From contig NZ_CP182486.1 of assembly GCF_052327305.1 (NCBI RefSeq), forward strand, positions 1,116,001-1,180,000: a stretch of 64,000 bases of DNA. Reading direction: 5' to 3'. This document shows, piece after piece, positions 16,795 to 25,851 of this stretch. The notes under the pieces are model-generated. The model saw only the letters and a program-made list of their open reading frames with translations, was not told where the DNA came from and did not search any database. A program made the translations under genes and the position numbers. The stretch comes from Sphingobium sp052327305 (lineage in GTDB: Bacteria > Pseudomonadota > Alphaproteobacteria > Sphingomonadales > Sphingomonadaceae). Each line of letters starts with the position of its first letter. Positions within the stretch are counted from its first letter, which is position 1.

Positions 16795-18599
16795 TTACCG
16801 CCAATCTTGACGACGTCCTCGCCCGCTTCGCTCGACCAGATGAAGGCATCCCCGCCCGACTTCTTTATAGCTGCCACGGCGTCCTTCGCCTTGGCGAGCG
16901 TACTAAACGGTCCGACCAGAAGTCGCCGGGTCGCGCCCCACTCTGCTGTCCAGCCCGTCTCGTTACTCAGTACATCCGCATAAGTGCGGCGGAGCCTGCG
17001 AAGATCGAACGCAAGCGCGTCCACATCCCGACCGGTCGCAATCTGTACCCAGGTCCGCGCCGGATTGGCCGCCAGTCGCGCCTTCTCTTCAGCGGCGGCC
17101 TTCGCTTTCGCAGCAGCTTCCGCCTTGGCCTTGGCAGCAGCCTCTCTCTTCGCCTTCTCCGCCGCTGCCTTTGCGGCCACTGCTTCCTGAGCCTTCCGGC
17201 GCTCCGTCTGGATGCGTGCGACAGCGGCGAGATCGACAGGAGCCGAGCCCGTCGACCGTTCGCTCTCTGGAATATCCATGTTCGCCATTACCTGCGCCAG
17301 AGAGCGCGAGCTGGGAAGGGCTACGGGAGTGGGTGCGGAAGCAACGGGCGTCGCCACAGCGGGACGGGTCGCCACGGGATCGGACGGCACCTGCGGCGCC
17401 GGCTTGGGCTGCGGCCGCGTTTCCGACAATGCCGGCGCAGGACGAGGCGATGCGGGGCGAGACGCGGGCGGTGTCGGCTGCTGGATTGAAGACGGCGCCC
17501 CCGTCGCAACTGGCTTCGCACCCGACGTTCCACCTGAAAAAATAGCGGCCGACGGCGCCTGAGACGATGCCAATGTTGTGGAACCTGAGCTGCTGCTCCG
17601 CTGCGGACTTCCCTCAACGAAGGGAGGCGGCTGAGGCTCGCTGGCTGCCGCAAGGCGGGCACGCGCGGCCGCTGCTTCTGCGGCTTGCTTCTCCCGCTCC
17701 TCGCGCTGCCGTTCCCGGCGGCTCAGCTTTCTCGGCCGGGCCTCTGCGGTAACGGCGCGCGGTTCCGTCCTGGGCGTGGACGGCGTCGCCGCTGCCATCC
17801 GCAGAACATCGCTCGGAAATTCGCCATAGTGGAATGCTGCCGCCTTCTGGCCGGCATCGAGCAAAGACGCTCGCGCAATATAGGGATCAAGAGCATCGGC
17901 GAGCCCCTTGGGCATCACCGTCTGCGTGATCTTGCGAGCATCGGCCAGTCGGCCGTTCATTGCCAAAATGAACGCGCGCGCGCGCCACGCCTCGCGATCT
18001 TGCGCCGACAGGCTCGGCTGAAGCTCGGCTTCGGCTTCCGCCACTCGACCGGAAATGCCCAGCGACACGGCGTAGCGGAGCCTCGCGAGAGAATCGGACG
18101 GATTGGTCCGCAAAACCGTCTGATAGTCCTGTTGCGCCTTCGCCTGCTGCCCCGTCAAATCATAGGCGAGGCCGCGCTCATTGAGATGGTTCTGCGCGCC
18201 GGCGCCAAGCGCGGCGGCCTCGTCGAAATATGTGGCCGCCTCGCGCGCTTGCTTGAGCTGGATAGAGACAACGGCGAGGCCGAGCTTCGCCTGACCATTA
18301 TTAGGCGCGACCATATTGGCCCGGGTGAAAAATCCGTTGGCGGCTTGCACGTCGCCCAGATCCAGCGCGGCTTCACCGGCGCCCAGCAGAGCCTGAATAT
18401 CCTGCGGACTGCGGGAGAGCCGCCCCAGATTCTGGTTCAGCCGCTCCACTGCCGCAGCGGAGGGAAGCGGCTGGACGATTGCACCGGGTTGCGCGGCAAG
18501 GGGCAGCGTACCGCCGATGCCGAGCGCAGCCGCCGCCATCCAACTCGCATGCCATCTAGAAAAGCGGAACCTGAGCCCGCGGGGACCAACCTCATTCAT
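16791..18599 (-). CDS. Envelope TPR-repeat and SPOR-domain protein
   Basis: 602 residues. A hydrophobic N-terminal segment (ASWMAAAALGIGGTLPLAA) suggests export. Residues ~45-260 form TPR-like helices (LGLAVVSIQLKQAREAATYF, LNERGLAYDLTGQQAKAQQD). Then come a basic stretch, a long Pro/Ala/Thr-rich linker and an Ala/Lys/Glu coiled coil (~470-520). Residues ~525-602 are a SPOR domain (WVQIATGRD... WGATRRLLVGPF... KKSGGDAFIW), which binds denuded septal glycan. It lies 80 bp after ftsZ on the same strand, so a division role is likely. Low-complexity linkers are the main oddity. Confidence 0.88.
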   Translation of the reverse strand: MNEVGPRGLRFRFSRWHASWMAAAALGIGGTLPLAAQPGAIVQPLPSAAAVERLNQNLGRLSRSPQDIQALLGAGEAALDLGDVQAANGFFTRANMVAPNNGQAKLGLAVVSIQLKQAREAATYFDEAAALGAGAQNHLNERGLAYDLTGQQAKAQQDYQTVLRTNPSDSLARLRYAVSLGISGRVAEAEAELQPSLSAQDREAWRARAFILAMNGRLADARKITQTVMPKGLADALDPYIARASLLDAGQKAAAFHYGEFPSDVLRMAAATPSTPRTEPRAVTAEARPRKLSRRERQREEREKQAAEAAAARARLAAASEPQPPPFVEGSPQRSSSSGSTTLASSQAPSAAIFSGGTSGAKPVATGAPSSIQQPTPPASRPASPRPAPALSETRPQPKPAPQVPSDPVATRPAVATPVASAPTPVALPSSRSLAQVMANMDIPESERSTGSAPVDLAAVARIQTERRKAQEAVAAKAAAEKAKREAAAKAKAEAAAKAKAAAEEKARLAANPARTWVQIATGRDVDALAFDLRRLRRTYADVLSNETGWTAEWGATRRLLVGPFSTLAKAKDAVAAIKKSGGDAFIWSSEAGEDVVKIGGK

Positions 18600-18679
18600 C
18601 AGGGGAATAACTATGATACATTGTCACACCGAGCAAGTCACCGCCGACCGAATAGCGACCGGCGGCACCTGCACTCGGA

Positions 18680-20155
18680 CTACTGGTTGTTCTGGCGATT
18701 GAGAAAACGTGGCACGTCGAAATCGCCGCGCGCCCCATCCTGCTCCTCGCGCTCGCTCGCCGCCGGAGCATTTCCACGAGCCAGGGCGGACATGCGCTCG
18801 AAAAGCGTTCCACCACTCTGCGGTGCCTTAGGCGTGGGCTGCTCCTGGCGAGGTGCAGGCGCTTCGATCTGCTCGCTCACATCTTCGAGATCGAGCGGAG
18901 CGGTATCGTCCAGCACCAACTCGTCCGCCGGCACTGGCGGATCGAGATGCAGCGATTGGTGCTCATCTGCGTCGGGCTCGCTACCAAATGCCTGCGTTAC
19001 TGGCGCAACCTCTTCAGCGGCGACTTCGCTCGGCTCGCTTGAGGCCGTGAACGCCGTCGGCGCCTGCGGTTCCGGGGACGGTGCGGCGGCTGCAGGCGTT
19101 AGCGGCGCCCGCGCGACCGGAGGACGCGCTACGCCGGCACCCATGGTGCCGAAGCTGAAGGGCTGTGACTTCGGCTCGGCGGCCGCGGCATCCACGTCTA
19201 TACCGGTCGCAACGACCGACACGCGGATCTTACCGTTGAGCGTCTCGTTGAACGCGGAACCCCAGATGATGTTCGCATCCGGATCGACCAGTTCGCGGAT
19301 GTGGTTCGCCGCCTCGTCGACTTCCATGAGGCGCATGTCTTCACCGCCCGTGATGGACACGATAACGCCCTTGGCGCCGCGCATGGAAACGCCGTCCAGC
19401 AGCGGGTTGGCAATGGCCTTCTCGGCAGCGGCCAGCGCGCGGCCGTCACCGTCCGCTTCGCCCGTGCCCATCATCGCCTTGCCCATTTCCTCCATCACAG
19501 AGCGGACGTCGGCGAAGTCGAGGTTGATGAGACCCGGCATGACCATCAGGTCGGTGATGCCGCGCACGCCCTGCTGAAGCACTTCGTCCGCCATCTGGAA
19601 CGCTTCCTTGAAGGTCGTGTTCGGATTGGCGATCAGGAACAGATTCTGGTTCGGGATGACGATCAGCGTGTCGACGTGCTTCTGCAGCTCGTCAATGCCC
19701 GCCTCGGCGGAACGCGACCGACGCGACCCCTCGAACGTGAACGGCTTGGTGACGACACCGACCGTCAATATGCCCTTTTCCTTCGCCGCCTTGGCGATGA
19801 CAGGCGCAGCGCCGGTTCCGGTGCCGCCGCCCATTCCGGCAGCGATGAAACACATGTGTGCGCCAGACAACGCGTCGATGACTTCGGATATGGTTTCCTC
19901 AGCGGCGGCGCGACCAATGTCGGGCCGCGATCCCGCGCCCAGACCTTCGGTTATGCGCGGGCCAAGCTGTATGCGACGCTCAGCTGGCGAGGCATTAAGG
20001 GCTTGCGCGTCCGTGTTCGCGACGATGAAATCCACACCGTCCACCTGCGCGGCAATCATATTGGCGATCGCGTTTCCACCCGCTCCGCCGACGCCGATCA
20101 CGGTAATCCGTGGCTTCAGCTCGTCGACATGAGGCGGGCCGATCTCGATGCTCAT
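18680..20155 (-). CDS. ftsZ: Cell division protein FtsZ
   Basis: Tubulin-like GTPase that forms the cytokinetic ring. 491 residues: GTPase core (~14-330) with tubulin signature GGGTGTGAAPVIA at 109-121 and a T7-loop region ending NLDFADVRSVM, then a long acidic Pro/Ala-rich linker (~335-470) and the C-terminal anchor peptide FDVPRFLNRQ that binds FtsA. GGAG lies 10 nt before the ATG. It is the last dcw gene, separated from ftsA by 128 bp that holds a hairpin and a TTGACA-type promoter, so it probably has its own promoter. lpxC does not follow it here. Confidence 0.98.
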   Translation of the reverse strand: MSIEIGPPHVDELKPRITVIGVGGAGGNAIANMIAAQVDGVDFIVANTDAQALNASPAERRIQLGPRITEGLGAGSRPDIGRAAAEETISEVIDALSGAHMCFIAAGMGGGTGTGAAPVIAKAAKEKGILTVGVVTKPFTFEGSRRSRSAEAGIDELQKHVDTLIVIPNQNLFLIANPNTTFKEAFQMADEVLQQGVRGITDLMVMPGLINLDFADVRSVMEEMGKAMMGTGEADGDGRALAAAEKAIANPLLDGVSMRGAKGVIVSITGGEDMRLMEVDEAANHIRELVDPDANIIWGSAFNETLNGKIRVSVVATGIDVDAAAAEPKSQPFSFGTMGAGVARPPVARAPLTPAAAAPSPEPQAPTAFTASSEPSEVAAEEVAPVTQAFGSEPDADEHQSLHLDPPVPADELVLDDTAPLDLEDVSEQIEAPAPRQEQPTPKAPQSGGTLFERMSALARGNAPAASEREEQDGARGDFDVPRFLNRQNNQ

Positions 20156-20171
20156 CCTTTGGTCTCCTGCG

Positions 20172-20187
20172 GCATCCTGAGGGATGC
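20172..20187 (-). other. Hairpin in the ftsZ leader
   Basis: GCATCC (20172-20177) and GGATGC (20182-20187) form a 6-bp stem with a 4-nt loop, ending about 6 nt upstream of the ftsZ ribosome-binding site (CAGGAG). It may influence translation. Confidence 0.35.
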
Positions 20188-20226
20188 GATATGCTCACAT
20201 TTGGTCATGCACCAGTTGCAACGCCA

Positions 20227-20255
20227 ATTCATCCCCTTTTTAGGGAAACTGTCAA
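20227..20255 (-). promoter_or_regulatory. Candidate ftsZ promoter
   Basis: On the minus strand TTGACA (20255-20250), a 17-nt spacer and ATGAAT (20232-20227). The -35 is a perfect sigma-70 match, the -10 weak. The spacer holds CCCTAAAAAGGG, an AT-centred palindrome that could be a regulator site. The position, 72 bp before ftsZ and after ftsA, supports a dedicated promoter. Confidence 0.5.
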
Positions 20256-20283
20256 AAACGGGACCGGCGGTTGCAAAGGGGGC

Positions 20284-21555
20284 TTAGTATCCGGCGCGCA
20301 AGGCGTTGACGAGGCGGGAGAATCCGGCACCCACCGCTCCACGCATCTTGTGCACTTTCATTGCGGGCATGGGCCGGTTCAGCAAGTCGTTGCGATCGCT
20401 GGCGGCATGAAGTGCAAGGCCAACCAGCGTGGCAAACGCAGGGCCACCATGCGCTTCCGGCAAGGCACCCAGACCGCGCGGCTTGCCGATCCGTACTGCC
20501 CTGCCGAGCGCGGTCTGAGCATAATCAGCAATGCTCTTGAGCTCCGCTCCGCCGCCAACGAGAACCACCTGCCGGCCAACGGGGGAGTGAAAGCCCAACT
20601 CGTCAAGCGCGGCCGCGATCTCCTTCATCAGGCGGCTAAGGCGCTCGCAGATGACGCCGACGAGCTCCGCCCGGTTCACCTTGCGTCCATCGGACGCCTG
20701 CGCGGCGGGGCCGGCGGCCGGCACGATGTCGATCGTTTCGCGGAAGTCGCGTCGCGACTGCATGGCAGAACCATAGAAGCACTTCATGCGCTCGGCTTGA
20801 CTTCGACGGAGGCCAAAGGCGGACGCGATATCATCGGTAATGTCGGCAGCACCGATGGGTATCGATCGCAGGCCAACCAACATGCCGCCGATATGCAGCG
20901 AGACATTGGTCACCCCTCCGCCGAGCTCGACCAGTGCCACGCCCAGATCGCGCTCTTCTTCGGAGAGGCAAGCCATTGCCGTCGCCACCGGCGCCGCGAT
21001 GATCGAGTCTACATTGAGATAGGCGCCGCGCACGGACGTCTCAAGATTGCGCAGCGGCGCACCGTCCGCGAGCACAACATGCACATCAACGCCGAGCACA
21101 TCCGCATGAAGACCGGTCGGACGCTGGACGCCGCGCATGCCATCTATGGTGTAGAGCGTGGGTTCCGCATGCAGCACGACCCGGCCGTTGGGATCGATGC
21201 GGTCGCGGGCGCGATCAAGCAGAGCCTCGATGTCAGGCTGCTCGATCCGCCGTCCTTCGATGGGAATTTCCATCGGCTCGACCCGGCTTTCGAGACTGCC
21301 CCCGGAAAAGCTGATCTGCACAGACTCGATGTTGGTGCCGGCCACTTTCTCCGCTTGCTCGATGGTCTCGCGAACGGCCTGTTCAGTCCGCTCCATATCG
21401 ACCACGAAGCCGCGCCGCACGCCGCGGCTCTCCCGCTGGCCAGTGCCAAGCACTGTCAGCGCCCCATTTTCCGCCTTGCTTGCGATCAGCGCCGACACCT
21501 TCCACGACCCGATGTCGATCGCGGTAATCAGCTTTTCCCCACGTGCCCCCGCCAT
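20284..21555 (-). CDS. ftsA: Cell division protein FtsA
   Basis: Actin-like ATPase that tethers FtsZ to the inner membrane. 423 residues with phosphate-binding ITAIDIGSWKVSALIA at the N-terminus, the FtsA-specific 1C subdomain (~85-165), VVLVGGGAELKSI and a C-terminal amphipathic tail (VGAGFSRLVNALRAGY) that would insert in the membrane. It begins 3 nt after the ftsQ stop. Its stop is followed by the 128-bp gap before ftsZ. Confidence 0.97.
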   Translation of the reverse strand: MAGARGEKLITAIDIGSWKVSALIASKAENGALTVLGTGQRESRGVRRGFVVDMERTEQAVRETIEQAEKVAGTNIESVQISFSGGSLESRVEPMEIPIEGRRIEQPDIEALLDRARDRIDPNGRVVLHAEPTLYTIDGMRGVQRPTGLHADVLGVDVHVVLADGAPLRNLETSVRGAYLNVDSIIAAPVATAMACLSEEERDLGVALVELGGGVTNVSLHIGGMLVGLRSIPIGAADITDDIASAFGLRRSQAERMKCFYGSAMQSRRDFRETIDIVPAAGPAAQASDGRKVNRAELVGVICERLSRLMKEIAAALDELGFHSPVGRQVVLVGGGAELKSIADYAQTALGRAVRIGKPRGLGALPEAHGGPAFATLVGLALHAASDRNDLLNRPMPAMKVHKMRGAVGAGFSRLVNALRAGY

Positions 21556-21558
21556 GTG

Positions 21559-22548
21559 TCAGCCCTCCGTCGCCTTCGGCTTGTCCATTTTCTGCTCGGT
21601 CTCGATGCTCCGCTTTTCTTCCGGCGTCCGTGCTCCGGGCACGATCGCCTTCGCGGCGGCGATGGCCTGATCGTCGGCCGCTGCCCTGCCCTCGCTGGGC
21701 ATACGCATGACGAACTTGGCGGGGTCTCGCATGTCGAAGCGCAGGATCCCGCGACCCAGCAGTCGGTCGACACCATCCATGCGCGCGAAGTTGACCAAAG
21801 CTGCGGAGGCCTGAGCGTCACCCTCCGGCAAGGCCAGCGTCTCGCCCGACTGGAAGCGCAGATCCCACCGGCGGTTGCCGATCCACGTGGCACCGGCGAT
21901 CATTGGCTTGAGCGCGGGAGCCGCCTCGATCAGACGGTCGAGCTGACGCGTCATCCGGTTGGCGTTCGGCCCCACCACCAGCGGCAAGTCCGGCACGGAG
22001 CGCACATCCACTGCGGAGAGCACGGCGCCTGTCTCGTCAATCAGGCTCAGCCGACCCTGATTCTGCCACACTGCCGCAGGCCGACGCTCGACGATATCCA
22101 CAACGAGTGTGTCGGGCAGGCGCCGGGAGATGCGAGCATCCTTCACATAGCCGAGCTTCACGATCCTGTCGCGCAGGCCAGCAAGATCCAGGGAGAGCAT
22201 CGAACGGTCGATCTCGCCCAAAGCGATGCTGTAGACCTCCATCTCATCCATGCGCTCGATACCGATGACCTTCACCTGCGAGACCTGGAATCCCGCCCGC
22301 GCCGCGAGCTTGCTGGTCTCGTCCGCGACCATCGCGGGTACGCCCATGAAGCGGGCAACGAGCCACAGCGCCAGCGCCGCCAGACCCACCACAGCTACTG
22401 TCAGCACGCGGGCAAGGGTCTCGGGGCTCATCGGTACCGCGTCGATCAACTGCTCGACGAAGCCGGCCTTGCGGACCTTGGGCCTGCCTCTTGCGGTTGT
22501 GGTCGTGCGGCCGGTGCGCGTTCCGCGCTTTATCGTCGCGCTATTCAT
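21559..22548 (-). CDS. ftsQ: Cell division protein FtsQ
   Basis: Bitopic inner-membrane divisome protein linking FtsA/FtsK to FtsL/FtsB. 329 residues: a basic cytoplasmic tail (KRGTRTGRTTTTARGRPKVR), one membrane segment (~48-68, LTVAVVGLAALALWLVARF), a POTRA domain starting FQVSQVKVIGIERMDE and the FtsQ beta domain (SLIDETGAVLSAV). The start ATG overlaps the ddl stop (ATGA). Length is normal for alphaproteobacteria. Confidence 0.96.
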   Translation of the reverse strand: MNSATIKRGTRTGRTTTTARGRPKVRKAGFVEQLIDAVPMSPETLARVLTVAVVGLAALALWLVARFMGVPAMVADETSKLAARAGFQVSQVKVIGIERMDEMEVYSIALGEIDRSMLSLDLAGLRDRIVKLGYVKDARISRRLPDTLVVDIVERRPAAVWQNQGRLSLIDETGAVLSAVDVRSVPDLPLVVGPNANRMTRQLDRLIEAAPALKPMIAGATWIGNRRWDLRFQSGETLALPEGDAQASAALVNFARMDGVDRLLGRGILRFDMRDPAKFVMRMPSEGRAAADDQAIAAAKAIVPGARTPEEKRSIETEQKMDKPKATEG

Positions 22549-23504
22549 GCTTCGCTTCCCTTCGCCGCAAGCGCATCCGCGATGACAGTTTCTACAAGCT
22601 CACCATAACTCATGCCAAGATAGCGCGCCTGCTCGGGCACGAGACTGAGCGGAGTCATGCCGGGCTGGGTGTTCACTTCCAGGAGGAACAGGCCCTCGAC
22701 ACCCTGTTCATCATCCCAGCGAAAATCGGCGCGAGATGTGCCCCTGCAACCCAGGAGTTTGTGAGCGCGAAGCGCGATGGCCATCATGGCTTCGGCGATC
22801 TCGGCTGGCACATCGGCCGGGCAAATATGCTCGGTCAGGCCATCGGTATATTTGGACTCATAGTCGTAAAAACCGCTCTTTGGCCGGAGTTCGGTGACGG
22901 CCAGCGCCTTGTCTCTCAACACAGCGACCGTCAGCTCACGCCCGCGAATGAACGGCTCGGCCAGCAACTCGTCGAACTCATGCCAAGGACCAGCAACATC
23001 GCGACCAATGGGATTGCCGTAGTTACCCTCCGCCGTCACGATCGCGACGCCGACCGAACTCCCCTCGTTCACGGGCTTGACCACATAAGGGCGGGGAAGC
23101 GGATCAGCGGCGAACAGCTCTTCGCTCTTAACGATCCGCCCGCCCGGCATCGGAATGCCATTGGGCACCAGATGTTGCTTGGTCAGTTGCTTGTCGATGG
23201 CGACGACCGACGTGGCAAGACCGCTATGCGTATAGGTGAACCCCATCACATCCATCAGCCCCTGCACCGTGCCGTCCTCGCCCGGCACACCGTGCAGCGC
23301 ATTGAACACCACGTCAGCATTGGCAGCAATGAGCTTCGCAGGCAGATCACGCCCCTCTGCAGGCGTGGCGCCCATGTCGATGGGAATGGCCGTGTGTCCG
23401 CGCTCGCTCAGCGCCGCGACGATGCCCGCACCGCTGGAGAGAGACACTTCCCGCTCCGCGGACCACCCGCCCATAAGCACCGCGACTTTCCAGGGACCGT
23501 TCAC
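22545..23504 (-). CDS. ddl: D-alanine--D-alanine ligase
   Basis: ATP-grasp ligase making D-Ala-D-Ala for the peptidoglycan precursor. 319 residues from the GTG at 23504, which overlaps the murB stop as GTGA and has GAAGGCGGGG upstream; a longer frame to 23543 would overlap murB by 43 nt. Signatures: VLMGGWSAEREVSLSSG, HGVPGEDGTVQGLMD, PYVVKPVNEGSSVGVAIV and EVNTQPGMTPLSLVPEQA. Cytosolic. Confidence 0.96.
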   Translation of the reverse strand: MNGPWKVAVLMGGWSAEREVSLSSGAGIVAALSERGHTAIPIDMGATPAEGRDLPAKLIAANADVVFNALHGVPGEDGTVQGLMDVMGFTYTHSGLATSVVAIDKQLTKQHLVPNGIPMPGGRIVKSEELFAADPLPRPYVVKPVNEGSSVGVAIVTAEGNYGNPIGRDVAGPWHEFDELLAEPFIRGRELTVAVLRDKALAVTELRPKSGFYDYESKYTDGLTEHICPADVPAEIAEAMMAIALRAHKLLGCRGTSRADFRWDDEQGVEGLFLLEVNTQPGMTPLSLVPEQARYLGMSYGELVETVIADALAAKGSEA

Positions 23505-24418
23505 TGCAGCCCCGCCTTCTTGCCCACGCGTTGAATTTCCCATTCCAGATCGATACCAGTCTTCTCTCTCACCCGATGGCGCACCTCCTCGCCCAGCGCC
23601 TCTATATCGGCGCTGGTCGCGTCACCATTATTGATGAGAAAATTGGTGTGCTTCTCGCTCACCTGCGCGCCGCCCAGCGTCAATCCACGGCATCCCGCGC
23701 GATCAACCAGTTCCCACGCCTTTTCGCCCGGCGGGTTCTTGAACGTGGAGCCCCCGGTCTTGCTGCGCAGCGGCTGACTGGCTTCACGCGCAGAGGAGAT
23801 CCTGTCCATCTCTGCCTGAACTGCGTCGGGAGCGGCAGGATAGCCCCGAAAAGTCGCCGAAATGACCACAGCTCCCTCGGGCAACTGGCTGTGGCGATAG
23901 GTGTAACCCAGCGCATTGAGCGGCAGCGTCTTCCGTTCGCCGAACCGGAGGACCACGTCCGCCTCGACAAGAATATCCTTTACTTCCCGGCCATAGGCGC
24001 CGCCGTTCATGCGAACGAACCCACCGACCGTACCGGGGATCGAGCGCAGGAACTCAAGCCCGCCGACGCCTGCGTCCCGCGCCGTCGAGGAAACAAGGAT
24101 ACCGCTTGCGCCGCCCCCGCAGCGCAAGGTGGTTTCATCGACCCGCTCCACCTGCGCAAAGGCCTTGCCCAGACGCACGACCACGCCCGGCACGCCGCCA
24201 TCCCGCACAATGAGGTTTGAGCCGAGGCCCAGCGCCATCACCGGCACGGACGGATCAAGCCGACCAAGAAAAGTCGCGAGATCATCGACATCGGCCGGCT
24301 CGAACAGCCATTCCGCCGCGCCGCCGCTCTTGAACCATAGCAGAGGGGCAAGGGGGGCATCGCACGTCAACCTGCCGCGAACGGCAGGCATAGCAGAAAG
24401 AGACGGGGCGCTGCTCAC
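23501..24418 (-). CDS. murB: UDP-N-acetylenolpyruvoylglucosamine reductase
   Basis: Flavoenzyme reducing UDP-GlcNAc-enolpyruvate to UDP-MurNAc. 305 residues from the GTG at 24418 (AAGGAA upstream, 2 nt after the murC stop). FAD-binding PALGLGSN-type segment (VMALGLGSNLIVRDGG) and active-site elements SIPGTVGGFVRMNGGAYG, YRHSQLP and GSTFKNPPG, with the C-terminal catalytic Glu region INNGDATSADIEAL. A Tyr-loop-less, type II-like length. A longer frame to 24502 would overlap murC and is not favoured. Confidence 0.96.
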   Translation of the reverse strand: MSSAPSLSAMPAVRGRLTCDAPLAPLLWFKSGGAAEWLFEPADVDDLATFLGRLDPSVPVMALGLGSNLIVRDGGVPGVVVRLGKAFAQVERVDETTLRCGGGASGILVSSTARDAGVGGLEFLRSIPGTVGGFVRMNGGAYGREVKDILVEADVVLRFGERKTLPLNALGYTYRHSQLPEGAVVISATFRGYPAAPDAVQAEMDRISSAREASQPLRSKTGGSTFKNPPGEKAWELVDRAGCRGLTLGGAQVSEKHTNFLINNGDATSADIEALGEEVRHRVREKTGIDLEWEIQRVGKKAGLQ

Positions 24419-24420
24419 GG

Positions 24421-25851
24421 TCAGGCCGTTTCCTTCCGCGCAACCGTGACCGCATCGGCCAGACCCGCCGCCCACTTGGTGATGTCGCCTGCACCCAGGC
24501 ACACGATCATGTCATCGCTTTGCAGGTCAGCGGCGATCGCCTCGGCCAGCGCCTGCGGTCCGGCAACGGTTTGCGCAGCGCGGTGGCCCCGACGCTTGAG
24601 ACCGGCCACCAACGCTTCCGCATCCACGTCCTTGATCGGGGTCTCGCCAGCCGTATAAACTGGTGCGACATAGACGACGTCGGCATCGTTGAACGCCTGC
24701 TGGAAGTCGTCCATCAGATCGCGCAAGCGCGTGAAGCGATGCGGCTGCACCACTGCAATCACGCGGCCTTGCGCACCCTCGCGCGCAGCGGCGAGAACCG
24801 CCTTTATCTCCACGGGATGGTGGCCATAATCGTCGATGACGATGGCCTCGCCACCACCCTCAACTGGAATTGTGCCGACCTTGGTGAAGCGCCGCTTGAC
24901 CCCGCCGAACTTCTCAAAGCCCGTGCATATCACGCTATGTGAAATGCCAAGCTGGAGCGCCACGCCGATCGCCGCCAAGCTATTGGAAACATTGTGCTTT
25001 CCTGGCATCGGGAGCGTGACATCGCTGATCTTCTCGACCGCGCCGTCGCGATCACGCACGACGACGTCGAAGACGCTCCCACCAGGCACCGGCCGGACAT
25101 TCTCGCCGCGAATGTCCGCCTGAGCCGAGAAGCCATAAGTGACGATCCGCCGGTCCTGCACGCGCGGCAGGATCGCCTGCACTTCCGGGTGATCGAGGCA
25201 GAGCATCGCCGCGCCGTAAAAGGGCACATTCTCGACGAACTCGACGAAGGCATCCTTGACGGCGTCGAAGGTGCCATAATGGTCGAGATGTTCGGGATCG
25301 ATATTGGTGACGATCGCCAGCGTGCCGTCCAGCCTCAGGAAGCTGCCGTCGCTCTCATCGGCCTCAACGACCATCCAGTCGCTCTTGCCGAGACGGGCGT
25401 TCGAGCCATAGCTGTTGATGATGCCGCCGTTGATGACCGTGGGGTCGATGCCGCCCGCATCCAGTAGCGCCGCGACCATCGAGGTCGTCGTCGTCTTGCC
25501 GTGCGTGCCCGCCACCGCAACGGTGGACTTGAGGCGCATCAGCTCTGCCAGCATCTCCGCGCGGCGGATGACCGGCACGCGCTTCTCCAGCGCCAGCTCG
25601 ACTTCGGGGTTGCCACGCTTGATGGCGGTCGAGGTGACCACCACCGCAGCATCCCCGAGATTCTCAGCCTTGTGGCCGATCATGACCTTGATGCCCTTGC
25701 TTCGCAGCCCCTCGATCACATAGCCCTCGGCCACGTCGCTGCCCTGCACCGAGTAGCCGAGATTATGCATGACTTCGGCAATGCCGGACATGCCGATGCC
25801 GCCAATGCCAATGAAGTGAATGGTGCCGATGTCGGTTGCGACGCCCTTCAT
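24421..25851 (-). CDS. murC: UDP-N-acetylmuramate--L-alanine ligase
   Basis: First Mur ligase, adding L-Ala to UDP-MurNAc. 476 residues from the ATG at 25851, which overlaps the murG stop (ATGA). Rossmann start IHFIGIGGIGMSGIAEVM, P-loop VAGTHGKTTTTSMVAALLDA, VVEADESDGSF, NIDPEHLDHYG and the C-terminal domain VIDDYGHHPVEIKAVL with QPHRFTRL. The longer in-frame start at 25980 would lie inside murG. Confidence 0.97.
   Translation of the reverse strand: MKGVATDIGTIHFIGIGGIGMSGIAEVMHNLGYSVQGSDVAEGYVIEGLRSKGIKVMIGHKAENLGDAAVVVTSTAIKRGNPEVELALEKRVPVIRRAEMLAELMRLKSTVAVAGTHGKTTTTSMVAALLDAGGIDPTVINGGIINSYGSNARLGKSDWMVVEADESDGSFLRLDGTLAIVTNIDPEHLDHYGTFDAVKDAFVEFVENVPFYGAAMLCLDHPEVQAILPRVQDRRIVTYGFSAQADIRGENVRPVPGGSVFDVVVRDRDGAVEKISDVTLPMPGKHNVSNSLAAIGVALQLGISHSVICTGFEKFGGVKRRFTKVGTIPVEGGGEAIVIDDYGHHPVEIKAVLAAAREGAQGRVIAVVQPHRFTRLRDLMDDFQQAFNDADVVYVAPVYTAGETPIKDVDAEALVAGLKRRGHRAAQTVAGPQALAEAIAADLQSDDMIVCLGAGDITKWAAGLADAVTVARKETA

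Noticed and set aside
20110..22608. Long plus-strand open frame opposite ftsA and ftsQ
   Set aside because: Antisense of firmly identified genes in high-GC DNA; no family sense and no ribosome site.
23505..23543. Upstream extension of ddl
   Set aside because: Would overlap murB by 43 nt; the GTG at 23504 forms a GTGA junction with a ribosome site.
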